This document shows, piece by piece, positions 7,979 to 15,597 of a stretch of 64,000 nucleotides of DNA (positions are counted from its first letter, which is position 1; each line of letters starts with the position of its first letter). Source of the stretch: an uncultured Verrucomicrobia subdivision 3 bacterium (lineage in GTDB: Bacteria > Verrucomicrobiota > Verrucomicrobiia > Limisphaerales > UBA11358); NCBI GenBank assembly GCA_903884535.1, contig CAISEZ010000072.1:1-64000 (forward strand). Reading direction: 5' to 3'. The position numbers and the translations under genes were made by a program. Below the pieces are notes generated by a model. That model was given only the letters and a program-made list of their open reading frames with translations, did no database searches and was not told where the DNA came from.

Positions 7979-8371
7979 ATGGCCAAGATTGAGCGATTTG
8001 AAGATTTGATGAGCTGGCAAAAAGCCCGCGAGTTAAACCGGCTTGTCTATGGCATCTCGCGGCAGGCCGCTTTTGCCAAGGATTTTGGATTGCGCGATCA
8101 GATTCGCAGCGCCTCAATTTCAATCATGTCTAATATCGCGGAAGGATTTGAGCGCGGCGGCGACAAGGAGTTTTTGCAGTTTCTATCCATCACCAAAGGT
8201 TCATGCGGCGAAGTGCGTTCGCAGTTTTATGCCGCGCTGGATGAAAATTATTTAACCACCGAACAGTTTAAAGACATTTGCGATCGCTGCATCGAAGTCA
8301 GCCGCCTGATTTCCGGCTTGATGACATACCTGCGCCGCGCCGAACTGAAAGGCAGCAAATTCAAAGAATGA
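7979..8371 (+). CDS. Four-helix-bundle protein, S23 / 23S rRNA intervening-sequence family
   Basis: A 130-residue all-helical protein of the TIGR02436 type (FEDLMSWQKARELNRLVY near the start, LRDQIRSASISIMSNIAEGF in the middle, FYAALDENYLT). The family was first seen in intervening sequences of Leptospira 23S rRNA genes. Homologues (bAvd) assist diversity-generating retroelements, but most members, including this one, have no neighbour that tells the function. Here the gene stands alone between inverted heptamer arrays (7938-7969 and 8391-8418), forming a unit of about 480 bp inserted between nusB and a PHP gene. No reverse transcriptase or variable repeat is present. The unit looks like a mobile cassette; this is inference. 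Confidence 0.88.
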   Translation: MAKIERFEDLMSWQKARELNRLVYGISRQAAFAKDFGLRDQIRSASISIMSNIAEGFERGGDKEFLQFLSITKGSCGEVRSQFYAALDENYLTTEQFKDICDRCIEVSRLISGLMTYLRRAELKGSKFKE

Positions 8372-8390
8372 AACCTCGCCCGGCGACAAC

Positions 8391-8418
8391 TTTGGACTTT
8401 GGACTTTGGACTTTGGAC
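8391..8418 (+). repeat. Heptamer array, right arm (TTTGGAC x4)
   Basis: Four perfect copies of TTTGGAC, the reverse complement of the left-arm unit. The array ends six bases before the ATG of the PHP gene, so it occupies the usual ribosome-binding-site position of that gene. Confidence 0.92.
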
Positions 8419-8424
8419 TAACTT

Positions 8425-9267
8425 ATGTTCGCCGACCTTCATCTGCACACGTTTTTTTCCGACGGCACGTTCACGCCGGAAGAACTGGTGGAGCGCGCGC
8501 ACAAAATTGGTTTTAGCGTGATTGCGCTGACCGATCACGACACGCTGGAAGGCTGCGCCCGCGCGGCCGCTGCCTGTGCGGCGGTGAAGATGGAATTTAT
8601 TTCAGGTGCTGAACTCACGGCCGAACATGAAGACACGGAGGTTCATGTTCTAGCCTACCTGGTGGACACGCAAAATCAGACGTTGCTCAAGCGGATTGCC
8701 GAGTTCCAGTCCGTCCGCCAGAACCGCATCCGCGAAATGGTCGCGGCCTTGAACAAACAAGGGATTCCGCTGAAGGCTGAATCCGTGTTTGCGCTGGCCA
8801 ATTGCAAATCGCCCGGCCGGCCGCACGTCGCCCGCGCGCTGGTGAAGGAAAAACTCATTGGTAGCCTGGACGAGGCGTTTGAAAAATATCTCAAAAAAGG
8901 CCGGCCCGCGTGGGTGCCAAAAACAAAGATGTCCGCGCTCGAAGCGGTCGAGCTGATTCATCAGGCCGGTGGTCTCGCGGTCATGGCGCATCCCGGCCTG
9001 AACCGCACCGACGACATCATTCCCGCGCTGGTGGCCGCCGGCCTGGACGGCATCGAATGTTTTCATACCAAGCATTCCACCGTGATGTCCGAACGTTATT
9101 TGTTGATCGCAGAAAAACATCATCTGCTCGTCACTGGCGGCAGCGACTGCCACGGTTTCAGCAAAAAAGCCCCGCTCATCGGCACGGTGAAATTGCCCTA
9201 CGAACACGTGCAGCGGCTTTACGCGGCCAAACAAAATCGGAAATCGGAAATCGGAAATCGGAAATAA
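8425..9267 (+). CDS. PHP-domain phosphoesterase (TrpH/RNase AM type)
   Basis: A 280-residue metal-dependent phosphoesterase. The PHP motifs are complete: DLHLHTFFSDG at 4-14, TDHDT near 38, SGAELTAE near 60, GRPHVA near 133, MAHPG near 189, and GSDCHG near 238. Members include 5-nucleotidases and 5-3 exoribonucleases (RNase AM), so the exact substrate is open. The last residues (NRKSEIGNRK) are encoded by a heptamer array that runs up to the stop codon, so the C-terminus is an add-on. The start lies directly behind another heptamer array and has no visible ribosome-binding site. Confidence 0.88.
   Translation: MFADLHLHTFFSDGTFTPEELVERAHKIGFSVIALTDHDTLEGCARAAAACAAVKMEFISGAELTAEHEDTEVHVLAYLVDTQNQTLLKRIAEFQSVRQNRIREMVAALNKQGIPLKAESVFALANCKSPGRPHVARALVKEKLIGSLDEAFEKYLKKGRPAWVPKTKMSALEAVELIHQAGGLAVMAHPGLNRTDDIIPALVAAGLDGIECFHTKHSTVMSERYLLIAEKHHLLVTGGSDCHGFSKKAPLIGTVKLPYEHVQRLYAAKQNRKSEIGNRK
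9234..9261 (+). repeat. Heptamer array inside a coding end (AAATCGG x4)
   Basis: Four perfect copies of AAATCGG followed by AAATAAG, which supplies the TAA stop of the PHP gene. ftsY starts three bases after that stop. Confidence 0.92.
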
Positions 9268-9270
9268 GTC

Positions 9271-10182
9271 ATGGGTCTCTTCGCCAAATTCAAGGCCGGC
9301 CTGGCCAAGACGCACGCCAAGCTCACGCACGAACTCAAGCGCATCGTCACGCGCTCGCCCAAGCTGACCGCCGAGTCACTGGAAGAAATCGAACACGCGC
9401 TCATCGCCGCCGACCTCGGCATGGCGATGACCACGCAAATCGTGACGGCGGTGAAGAAAGCTTATGAAACGCAAGGCACGGCGGGATTGGATTATCTCGC
9501 CATTGCCCGCGCCGAGATTGAAAAAAGTTTATCCGCGAACAAGCCGGATCTCGTCAGAGCCACGCATGGAACAACAGTTGTTTCCATTGTCGGCGTGAAT
9601 GGCACCGGCAAGACCACGACCAGCGCCAAGCTCGCGCATTATTTTCAAGCGCAGAAAAAAACCGTGCTACTGGCGGCCTGCGACACGTTCCGCGCGGCGG
9701 CGATCGAGCAGATCAAGCTTTGGGGCACGCGCTTGAAAGTGGAAGTCATCGCTGGCGCTTATGGCGCGGATGCCGCGTCCGTTGCGCACGACGCCGTGAC
9801 CGCCGCGCAGGCGCGCAAGGCGGATTATCTGTTTATTGATACGGCCGGCCGCCTGCACACAAAAAGTAATTTGATGCAGGAATTGCAGAAGTTGCATCGC
9901 GTCATCGGCAAGCAGCTCGCGGGTGCGCCGCATGAAGTGTTGCTCGTGCTCGACGGCAGCACCGGCATGAATGCGCTGAACCAGGCGCGCGAATTTCACA
10001 AGGCCGTGCCGCTCACCGGTCTGATCGTGACCAAGCTCGACGGCACGAGCAAAGGCGGCATGGTGGTGGCGATCCAAAAGGAACTCGGCCTGCCGATCAA
10101 ATTCATCGGCCTCGGCGAGCAGCCGGATGACTTGCAGCCGTTCGACGCCAAACAATTTGCGCAGGCATTGTTTGAAGACTGA
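9271..10182 (+). CDS. ftsY: Signal recognition particle receptor FtsY
   Basis: SRP-receptor GTPase that docks ribosome-nascent chain complexes at the membrane. It has an N domain (about 1-95) and a G domain with P-loop [10 protein letters not shown] (about 109-118), [23 protein letters not shown], and [10 protein letters not shown]. At 303 residues it lacks the long acidic A domain of the E. coli protein; it starts directly at the lipid-binding helix and N domain, as in many bacteria. It lies three bases after the PHP gene and overlaps the start of ribD. Confidence 0.95.
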   Translation: MGLFAKFKAGLAKTHAKLTHELKRIVTRSPKLTAESLEEIEHALIAADLGMAMTTQIVTAVKKAYETQGTAGLDYLAIARAEIEKSLSANKPDLVRATHGTTVVSIVGVNGTGKTTTSAKLAHYFQAQKKTVLLAACDTFRAAAIEQIKLWGTRLKVEVIAGAYGADAASVAHDAVTAAQARKADYLFIDTAGRLHTKSNLMQELQKLHRVIGKQLAGAPHEVLLVLDGSTGMNALNQAREFHKAVPLTGLIVTKLDGTSKGGMVVAIQKELGLPIKFIGLGEQPDDLQPFDAKQFAQALFED

Positions 10183-11314
10183 TTTCCAATTCATGCAGCT
10201 TGCCCTCCGGCTCGCCCGGCGCGGCTACGGCGCGACGTCGCCGAATCCGATGGTCGGTGCGGTGCTGGTGAAGGGCGGAAAAATCATCGGGCACGGCTGG
10301 CACCGGCGCGCGGGCCAGCCGCACGCGGAAATCGAGGCGCTCCGCGATGCGCAAAAGCACGGCCACTCGCCGCGCGGCGCGACGCTTTACGTCACACTCG
10401 AACCCTGCTGCACGCACGGACGCACGCCGCCTTGCACGGACGCGATTATTTCAGCAGGAATAAAAAAAGTCGTCATCGGCGCGACCGACCCGAATCCGCA
10501 GCACGCGGGCAAAGGCTTCAAGATTTTACGCCGCTCGGGAATTGAAGTCGTTCATGGGATTTTGGGCAATGCGTGCACGAAATTGAATGAGGCCTTTAAC
10601 CATTGGATTGTCCATGGCACGCCTTTCGTCACCGTAAAAGCGGCGATGACGCTGGACGGAAAAATTGCGACAGCGGGTGGCGAATCCAAATGGATCACCG
10701 GTGAAAAAGCCCGCGCGCACGGCGTGAAATTGCGGCAAGGCTCCGACGCCATTCTGGTCGGCATCAACACAATTCTGGCGGACGATCCGAGTCTGACCGC
10801 GAGAAGTCAGAAGTCAGAAGTCGGAAGTCAGAATAATAACTTGCGGCTACGCCGTATCGTTTTGGATTCAATGGCGCGGACGCCGCTGGCGGCAAGAGTG
10901 GTGAGCGATGAATTTGCGGCTTTGACAACAATTGTGGTCGGCCAGCGGGCGCCGAAAGAACGTGCGGCGGCTTTGGCGAAAAAAGTGAAGGTCATCGTTG
11001 CACCCACAGCCTATTTAAAATTTAAAATTCAAAATTCAAGACTGGATTTGCCCTGGTTGTTGAAAAAACTCGGCGCGGAAAATGTGACGAGCCTGCTGGT
11101 GGAGGGCGGCGGCGAGGTGAACGCGGCGTTTTTGGTCGGTGGTTTCGCACAGCGCTTGGCGTTTTTTTACGCGCCAAAAATTCTGGGCGGTCGCGATGCG
11201 CGCAAAGGCGTGGCCGGCGACGGCGTGAAAAACTTGAGCGACGTCATCCGGCTTCGCGACGTCAGTTGGCGCAAGCTGGGCGAGGATTTACTGTTGACGG
11301 CGCGAGTGGATTAA
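10172..11314 (+). CDS. ribD: Bifunctional riboflavin deaminase/reductase RibD
   Basis: Performs deamination and then side-chain reduction of the pyrimidine intermediate in riboflavin synthesis. The deaminase domain has HAEIEAL (zinc His and catalytic Glu) and PCCTHGRTPPC (zinc Cys); the reductase domain has VKAAMTLDGKIA and LLVEGGGEVNAAF. A TTG start at 10172 restores the conserved helix before MQLALRLARRG; an ATG at 10194 would cut into it. Two heptamer arrays lie in frame within the reductase domain (10804-10831 and 11017-11037) and add short linkers (SQKSEVGSQ and LKFKIQNS). Both seem to fall in loops, and the frame is kept. It overlaps ftsY and is followed by ribE. Confidence 0.92.
   Translation: MKTDFQFMQLALRLARRGYGATSPNPMVGAVLVKGGKIIGHGWHRRAGQPHAEIEALRDAQKHGHSPRGATLYVTLEPCCTHGRTPPCTDAIISAGIKKVVIGATDPNPQHAGKGFKILRRSGIEVVHGILGNACTKLNEAFNHWIVHGTPFVTVKAAMTLDGKIATAGGESKWITGEKARAHGVKLRQGSDAILVGINTILADDPSLTARSQKSEVGSQNNNLRLRRIVLDSMARTPLAARVVSDEFAALTTIVVGQRAPKERAAALAKKVKVIVAPTAYLKFKIQNSRLDLPWLLKKLGAENVTSLLVEGGGEVNAAFLVGGFAQRLAFFYAPKILGGRDARKGVAGDGVKNLSDVIRLRDVSWRKLGEDLLLTARVD
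10804..10831 (+). repeat. Heptamer array in ribD (AAGTCAG x4)
   Basis: Units AAGTCAG, AAGTCAG, AAGTCGG, AAGTCAG, read in frame by ribD just before the NLRLRRIVLDS strand of the reductase domain. Confidence 0.9.
11017..11037 (+). repeat. Second heptamer array in ribD (AAAATTC-type x3)
   Basis: Units AAAATTT, AAAATTC, AAAATTC, read in frame and translated as a Lys/Asn-rich linker before LDLPWLLKKL. Confidence 0.85.
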
Positions 11315-11356
11315 ACTCGGCTCGACGGAATCGCGCCCCAGCGTTAAAATCATTTC

Positions 11357-11965
11357 ATGTTCACCGGCATTGTCGAAGAAACGGGCGTCATTGAAAAAAT
11401 CCAGCCAACGGGGAAATCCATCGCGCTGACGGTGCGAGCCAACGTGTGCGGCCGCGGCCTGAAACTGGGCGCGAGCGTGGCGGTCAACGGCTGCTGCCTG
11501 ACCGCCGTGAAAATTTCCGCGCGCGGCAAAGCGAAGCTGATCCAGTTCGATCTGCTGGAGGAAAGCTGGCAGCGCACCAATTTTCAATTCGCCAAGGTCG
11601 GTTCGCTCGTGAATCTGGAGCGCTCGCTGCGCGCGAATGGCGAACTGGGCGGCCATTTCGTCAGCGGCCATGTGGACGGACTTGGCAAAATCATCCGCTG
11701 GGAACGCACGGGCAAAGATCATGTGCTGGATATCGCCGCGCCACCGGACGTGATGCGCTACGTCGTTTTCAAAGGTTCGATCACGGTGGACGGCATCAGC
11801 CTGACGGTCGCGGCCGTGCAGAAAAAAAGTTTCCGGATCTGGATCATTCCGCACACGTTTGAGGTGACGGTTTTGCGCGAGCGCAAGGTCGGGGACGTGG
11901 TAAATTTGGAGGCGGATTTGCTCGGGAAATACGTCGAACGGTTTCTGACCGGCCGAAAGCTCTGA
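11357..11965 (+). CDS. ribE: Riboflavin synthase alpha chain
   Basis: Catalyses dismutation of two 6,7-dimethyl-8-ribityllumazine molecules to riboflavin. The 202-residue protein contains the two internally repeated lumazine-binding barrels: MFTGIVEETG and VNGCCLT in the first, GHFVSGHVDG and VDGISLTV in the second. It follows ribD by 42 bases on the same strand, so these two steps are co-transcribed. ribBA and ribH are not in the window, and no FMN riboswitch is seen upstream. Confidence 0.95.
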   Translation: MFTGIVEETGVIEKIQPTGKSIALTVRANVCGRGLKLGASVAVNGCCLTAVKISARGKAKLIQFDLLEESWQRTNFQFAKVGSLVNLERSLRANGELGGHFVSGHVDGLGKIIRWERTGKDHVLDIAAPPDVMRYVVFKGSITVDGISLTVAAVQKKSFRIWIIPHTFEVTVLRERKVGDVVNLEADLLGKYVERFLTGRKL

Positions 11966-12002
11966 TATCAGGCAGTTTTCCCTGCTTGAAAAATTAACCC
12001 GG

Positions 12003-12032
12003 TTGACACATAATCGCCATATTCCCTGATTA
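12003..12032 (+). promoter_or_regulatory. Possible promoter for the olsBA-like pair
   Basis: A perfect -35 hexamer TTGACA (12003-12008) stands in the gap after ribE. The matching -10 region (about 12026-12032) is a poor match to consensus, so the call rests mainly on the -35 box and position. Confidence 0.3.
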
Positions 12033-12051
12033 AGCTTTTGGTGTGAATTTA

Positions 12052-12801
12052 ATGAAAGAATCAGTCCGGTTGGTGGTCGGTGCCACCCCCAGTTATGCGA
12101 CGCGACTCGCCCGTTCTGCGGACGACGTGCGCGCCGCACAGGCGCTGCGCTTTGAAGTGTTCAACCTCGAACTCAACGAAGGTCTGGAACAATCCTACGT
12201 GACCGGCCTGGACGCCGACCCGTTTGATGCCGTCTGCGATCACCTGATTGTGGAGCACGTTCCGACGCGGCAAATCGTGGGGACCTACCGCTTGCAAATG
12301 GGCGGGACGGCGGCGAAAAATCTGGGTTACTATTGCGCGCAGGAATTTGAACTTGCGGTGTTCGAGCCGTTGCGCGAGGAAATCGTGGAACTCGGCCGCG
12401 CCTGCGTCCATCGCCAGCATCGCAATCTGATCGTGCTCGGCCTGCTTTGGAAAGGCATCGCCGACTACGCGACGGAACGCGGCGGGCGCTATCTCATGGG
12501 TTGCAGTTCCATCACCTCGCAAGACGCCGGCGTCGGCGCGTCGGCCTATTCGCAGCTGTGCCGGAAATTTCTGGTGGATCCCGCGTTGCGGACCAAACCG
12601 CTGCCAGCCTACGAATGCGACCTGACGGCTGTGACCGAGGAGAAAACTGAAATCCCCAAACTTTTGCGCGCCTATCTGACCACCGGCGCCAAAATCTGCG
12701 GACCGCCCGCGCTGGACCGGCATTTTCAGACGATCGATTTTCTCACCTTCATTGACCTGCAAACGCTGTCGGCGTCCACCCGCGCCCGTTTTTTCAGCTG
12801 A
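12052..12801 (+). CDS. OlsB-like GNAT acyltransferase (ornithine lipid synthesis)
   Basis: A 249-residue protein of the hemolysin-like/OlsB acyltransferase group (PF13444 type). Family hallmarks are AQALRFEVFNLEL near the start, GTYRLQMGG, VELGRACVHRQHRN and the GCSSITS segment. OlsB attaches a 3-hydroxyacyl chain from ACP to the alpha-amino group of ornithine, making lyso-ornithine lipid. The next gene is a PlsC-type O-acyltransferase, which fits the OlsB-OlsA pair. A GTG three codons upstream (12043) is an alternative start. The amino-acid substrate could be another one, such as glycine or glutamine, so the gene symbol is withheld. Confidence 0.75.
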   Translation: MKESVRLVVGATPSYATRLARSADDVRAAQALRFEVFNLELNEGLEQSYVTGLDADPFDAVCDHLIVEHVPTRQIVGTYRLQMGGTAAKNLGYYCAQEFELAVFEPLREEIVELGRACVHRQHRNLIVLGLLWKGIADYATERGGRYLMGCSSITSQDAGVGASAYSQLCRKFLVDPALRTKPLPAYECDLTAVTEEKTEIPKLLRAYLTTGAKICGPPALDRHFQTIDFLTFIDLQTLSASTRARFFS

Positions 12802-12844
12802 TTTCGCGGTTGACCTCGGTGAATTTCACGATTGAAATCTGCGC

Positions 12845-13585
12845 ATGACGTTGCGCGCCGCCGGAAAACTGAGTTGGTTTGCTAGCCAGATTGCCGTCAA
12901 CGTCGTTGACTATTTCTTCCGCGTTGCCTTTGTCGGCCCAAAAACAAAGCGGGCTGCCCGCGCCGCGTGGCTGCAGCGAGCCACACGCCGGCACCTGAAA
13001 ATTTTCAATTTCAAAACAGAGATTTCCGGACCCGTTCCGACTCGCGGGCTGATTGTTTCCAATCATTTGAGTTATCTCGATATTCTCGTGTTGTCCTCGG
13101 TCACGCCGGCGGTGTTCGTGTCCAAGGCAGACGTGCGCCGCTGGCCGGTGTTCGGCTGGCTCGCGTCTCTGGGTGGCACGGTGTTCATCGAGCGCGAACG
13201 CCGCACGCACGTCGGCGCAGTGAACCGCGAGATTGAAAGCGCGCTCGGTGATGGCGTGCCGGTGGTTGTTTTTCCTGAAGGCACGAGTTCGGATGGCAAA
13301 ACCATTTTACCGTTTCGCTCGCCGCTGCTGGAACCGGTGGCCGGCGGCGCGCATGAAATTTCAACGAGCTGGATTCACTACACGCTCGGCGACGGCGATG
13401 CGGGCCAGGAAATTTGTTACTGGGGCGACCACTCCTTTTTTCCGCATCTGCTCAATTTGTTGGACAAGCAGAAAATCCGCGCCCGGGTGTGTTTCGGCAA
13501 ATTTGCGCGCATGACCGATGACCGGAAGGAACTCGCCAAACAACTTCAGTCAGCCGTGGAAAAACTGAAGGCGGAAAACCAATAG
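12845..13585 (+). CDS. PlsC-type lysophospholipid acyltransferase (OlsA-like)
   Basis: A 246-residue membrane-associated acyltransferase. The catalytic NHLSYLD (HX4D) is near residue 77, the substrate-binding FPEGTSSDG near 142, and an N-terminal amphipathic or membrane helix comes before. It would acylate the hydroxyl of the lyso-ornithine lipid made by the OlsB-like protein 43 bases upstream, or act as a general 1-acylglycerol-3-phosphate acyltransferase. The pairing favours the first. The start ATG leaves a short leader with no clear ribosome-binding site. Confidence 0.8.
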   Translation: MTLRAAGKLSWFASQIAVNVVDYFFRVAFVGPKTKRAARAAWLQRATRRHLKIFNFKTEISGPVPTRGLIVSNHLSYLDILVLSSVTPAVFVSKADVRRWPVFGWLASLGGTVFIERERRTHVGAVNREIESALGDGVPVVVFPEGTSSDGKTILPFRSPLLEPVAGGAHEISTSWIHYTLGDGDAGQEICYWGDHSFFPHLLNLLDKQKIRARVCFGKFARMTDDRKELAKQLQSAVEKLKAENQ

Positions 13586-13589
13586 CCGC

Positions 13590-14126
13590 TCACCACTTCA
13601 CCGGCGCGGTCATTTTTTTCCCGAACCGGTTGGTGTAGTGAACTTGCCGGTGCTGCTTGCCGTATTCATAAACCAGCTTGGTGATCTTCACGTCGTAGCA
13701 ACAATATTCCGCGATCTCGGCGAGCTTGCCTTCCTTGAACCAGCGGATCGCCTGCAAGCCCTCGGCCGTTTTTTCCACGCCAAACGTGGCCGTCGCGATG
13801 GAATCGAGCGAGAGCCGGTGGCCCAGTTCGTTCTGCAATTCCACCAGCATGTCCAACGTCGGGAGCTGGCTTAGATCCAGCGAGGTGTAGCCGTGCAACA
13901 CTTCGTAGTCGAAGCGCAAGTGGTTGAAACCGACGATCAAATCCGCGCGCTGCAAATCTTTGATGAGGTCGTCCACCTGTTTCTCGCCGTAAATTTTATA
14001 TTCGCCGCTGACGCTGCTGCACGTCACGCCCACGCTCATCCGCATTTTGGAAATGTTGCCCCAGCCGCCGACTTCATCGGCAGACATCTGCGTTTCCAGA
14101 TCGAAATAAAGAATGTTCTTGGCCAC
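13590..14126 (-). CDS. RNase H-like 3-5 exonuclease domain protein
   Basis: A 178-residue DEDD-type exonuclease-like protein. ILYFDLETQ carries the first Asp and Glu, VGFNHLRFDYEVL the middle Asp, and YCCYDVKITKLVY the last Asp with the spacing of the DEDDy (YprB/RNase_H_2) group. A GTG start at 14126 places the first motif at residue 5. Reading from an ATG at 14252 would add 42 residues that are encoded partly by a heptamer array and look non-homologous. It ends 4 bases beyond the plus-strand OlsA-like gene. The substrate is unknown. Confidence 0.7.
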   Translation of the reverse strand: MAKNILYFDLETQMSADEVGGWGNISKMRMSVGVTCSSVSGEYKIYGEKQVDDLIKDLQRADLIVGFNHLRFDYEVLHGYTSLDLSQLPTLDMLVELQNELGHRLSLDSIATATFGVEKTAEGLQAIRWFKEGKLAEIAEYCCYDVKITKLVYEYGKQHRQVHYTNRFGKKMTAPVKW

Positions 14127-14213
14127 AGGTTTTGAACTTACGGACAGGATTAACAAATTTTTCTGAATTGAAAAAATAAATCTGCATATTTCGCATTTTT
14201 CCGGCACGCTATT

Positions 14214-14241
14214 TTGCCCTTTGAACTTTGAGATTTTGGGC
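14214..14241 (-). repeat. Degenerate heptamer array (AAAGTTC-type)
   Basis: On the plus strand TTTGCCC, TTTGAAC, TTTGAGA and TTTTGGG follow one another. The minus strand gives AAA-start heptamers like those elsewhere in the window. It lies in the divergent gap between the exonuclease-like and thioredoxin-like genes. Confidence 0.65.
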
Positions 14242-14254
14242 TTAATAATCAATC

Positions 14255-14830
14255 ATGGCACTCACACCTTCCACCATGCTGCCGCTCGGCACGACCGCAC
14301 CCGATTTCAAGCTGCCGGACACCAACGGAAAAACCGTCGCGCTCGCCGACTTCAAGGACAAGGCGGCGTTGGTCGTGATTTTCATGTGCAACCATTGTCC
14401 GTATGTCGTCCACATCCGCAGCGGACTGGCCCAACTGTCGTGCGATTATGCGGCGCGGAACGCCGCCATCGTCGGCATCAATGCCAATGACGTGAAAAAT
14501 TATCCCGCCGACAGCCCGGCCAAGATGAAGGACGAAGCGACCGCCGCCGGCTACACGTTTCCCTATCTCTACGACGAAACGCAGGCCGTGGCCAAGGCCT
14601 ATCGCGCCGCCTGCACGCCGGACATTTTTCTGTTCGACCGCGGTCGCCGGCTGGTTTACCGCGGGCAATTTGACGCCAGCCGTCCCGGCAACGGCATTTC
14701 GGTGACAGGCAAAGACCTGCGCGCCGCGCTCGACGCGGTGCTTGCGGGCAAACCCACTTCCGAATTTCAAGTCGCCAGCATCGGCTGCAACATCAAATGG
14801 AAAGCGGGGAACGAGCCGGATTATTTCTAA
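14255..14830 (+). CDS. Thioredoxin-like / AhpC-TSA family protein
   Basis: A 191-residue thioredoxin-fold protein. The start GTTAPDFKLPDTNGK is the peroxiredoxin/TlpA-like strand, and MCNHCPYV carries a CxxC redox pair. The later segment KAYRAACTPDIFLFDRGRRLVYRGQFD holds the cis-Pro (TPD). No signal peptide is seen, so it is probably cytoplasmic, unlike TlpA/ResA. The end, IGCNIKWKAGNEPDYF, is typical of this subgroup, which is often annotated only as thioredoxin family protein. The partner is unknown. Confidence 0.85.
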   Translation: MALTPSTMLPLGTTAPDFKLPDTNGKTVALADFKDKAALVVIFMCNHCPYVVHIRSGLAQLSCDYAARNAAIVGINANDVKNYPADSPAKMKDEATAAGYTFPYLYDETQAVAKAYRAACTPDIFLFDRGRRLVYRGQFDASRPGNGISVTGKDLRAALDAVLAGKPTSEFQVASIGCNIKWKAGNEPDYF

Positions 14831-14915
14831 ATGAAGAAGTCAGAATGAAGAATGAAGAAAAATGTGAGGTGCGGCGAAAATTCTTTATTCAGAATTCTTC
14901 CTTCTAACTTTTCTC
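14830..14915 (+). repeat. Inverted pair of degenerate heptamer arrays
   Basis: The left arm has AATGAAG, AAGTCAG, AATGAAG, AATGAAG (14830-14857). The right arm, read on the minus strand, has AAGTTAG, AAGGAAG, AATTCTG, AATAAAG, all fitting AANNNNG. About 20 bases separate them. The unit fills the gap after the thioredoxin-like gene and has no coding capacity. Confidence 0.65.
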
Positions 14916-15045
14916 CCCCATGACCGCTTTCGCCTTTCCCAACCTCGAAGGCGGCAGTGCAACTCCGATTTCTTCCCCTCTTGGCGAAAAAGTAATTCAA
15001 AGGATTTCGCGGCCACGCTTGTCACATTTAGTAAAAGAAAGCCGC

Positions 15046-15597
15046 ATGGCCGACGCCGACCAAGATTTGGTGACGCGAAGTCAGACGGGCGACCTGACGG
15101 CTTTTGAAGCGCTTGTGCGCAACCATCAACGCATGATTCACTCGCTGACATTTCGGATGACCGGCTCGCTCGCCGACGCGGAAGACCTCGCGCAGGAGAC
15201 GTTCATTCGTGCTTATGAGCAGATTGGCACGTTTCGCGGCACCTCGAAATTTTCCACCTGGCTTTACCGCATCGCCGTGAACACTTGCCTGAACTGGCGG
15301 CAAAGCGAGGCCCGGCGTTTTAACCTGAACAAAAATTGTGCCGAGGAATTTTCCGCCCGCGAACTGAACGGTGAAAATTCTGCGGCCGGCACGCAGTCAA
15401 ACCAGCCGATTCAGGAGGCGTTGCTGAGACTGCCTGCCAAACAGCGCGCCGCCATTGTGCTGACGATTTATGACGGGCTTAACCACGCCGAGGCCGCGCA
15501 AGTTTTGGGCTGTTCGGAAACCACGGTTTCGTGGCGCGCGTTCGCCGCGCGCCGGAAATTGAAACGCTGGCTCACCGCCGCCGGAGGTGCGCGATGA
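15046..15597 (+). CDS. ECF RNA polymerase sigma factor
   Basis: A 183-residue sigma-70 family ECF factor. Region 2 (DAEDLAQETFIRAYEQIGTFRG, then FSTWLYRIAVNTCLNWRQ) and region 4 (LPAKQRAAIVLTIYDGLNHAEAA with helix-turn-helix GCSETTVSWRAFAARRKLKR) are complete. The ATG at 15046 is chosen because the extra 42 residues from an upstream ATG (14920) lack similarity to the fold. Its stop overlaps the start of a membrane protein (ATGA, 15594-15597), the usual sigma/anti-sigma arrangement. It leads the secretion-type operon. Confidence 0.9.
   Translation: MADADQDLVTRSQTGDLTAFEALVRNHQRMIHSLTFRMTGSLADAEDLAQETFIRAYEQIGTFRGTSKFSTWLYRIAVNTCLNWRQSEARRFNLNKNCAEEFSARELNGENSAAGTQSNQPIQEALLRLPAKQRAAIVLTIYDGLNHAEAAQVLGCSETTVSWRAFAARRKLKRWLTAAGGAR

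Noticed and set aside
7979-8371. Diversity-generating retroelement suggested by the S23/bAvd-like gene
   Set aside because: No reverse transcriptase, template repeat or variable repeat can be found nearby.
7938-9261. Possible CRISPR array from regularly spaced repeats
   Set aside because: Units are 7 bp with no spacers, far from the CRISPR repeat-spacer form, and there are no cas genes.
12003-12051. FMN or other riboswitch near the riboflavin genes
   Set aside because: Neither the gap before ribD nor the gap after ribE has the conserved FMN-aptamer segments.
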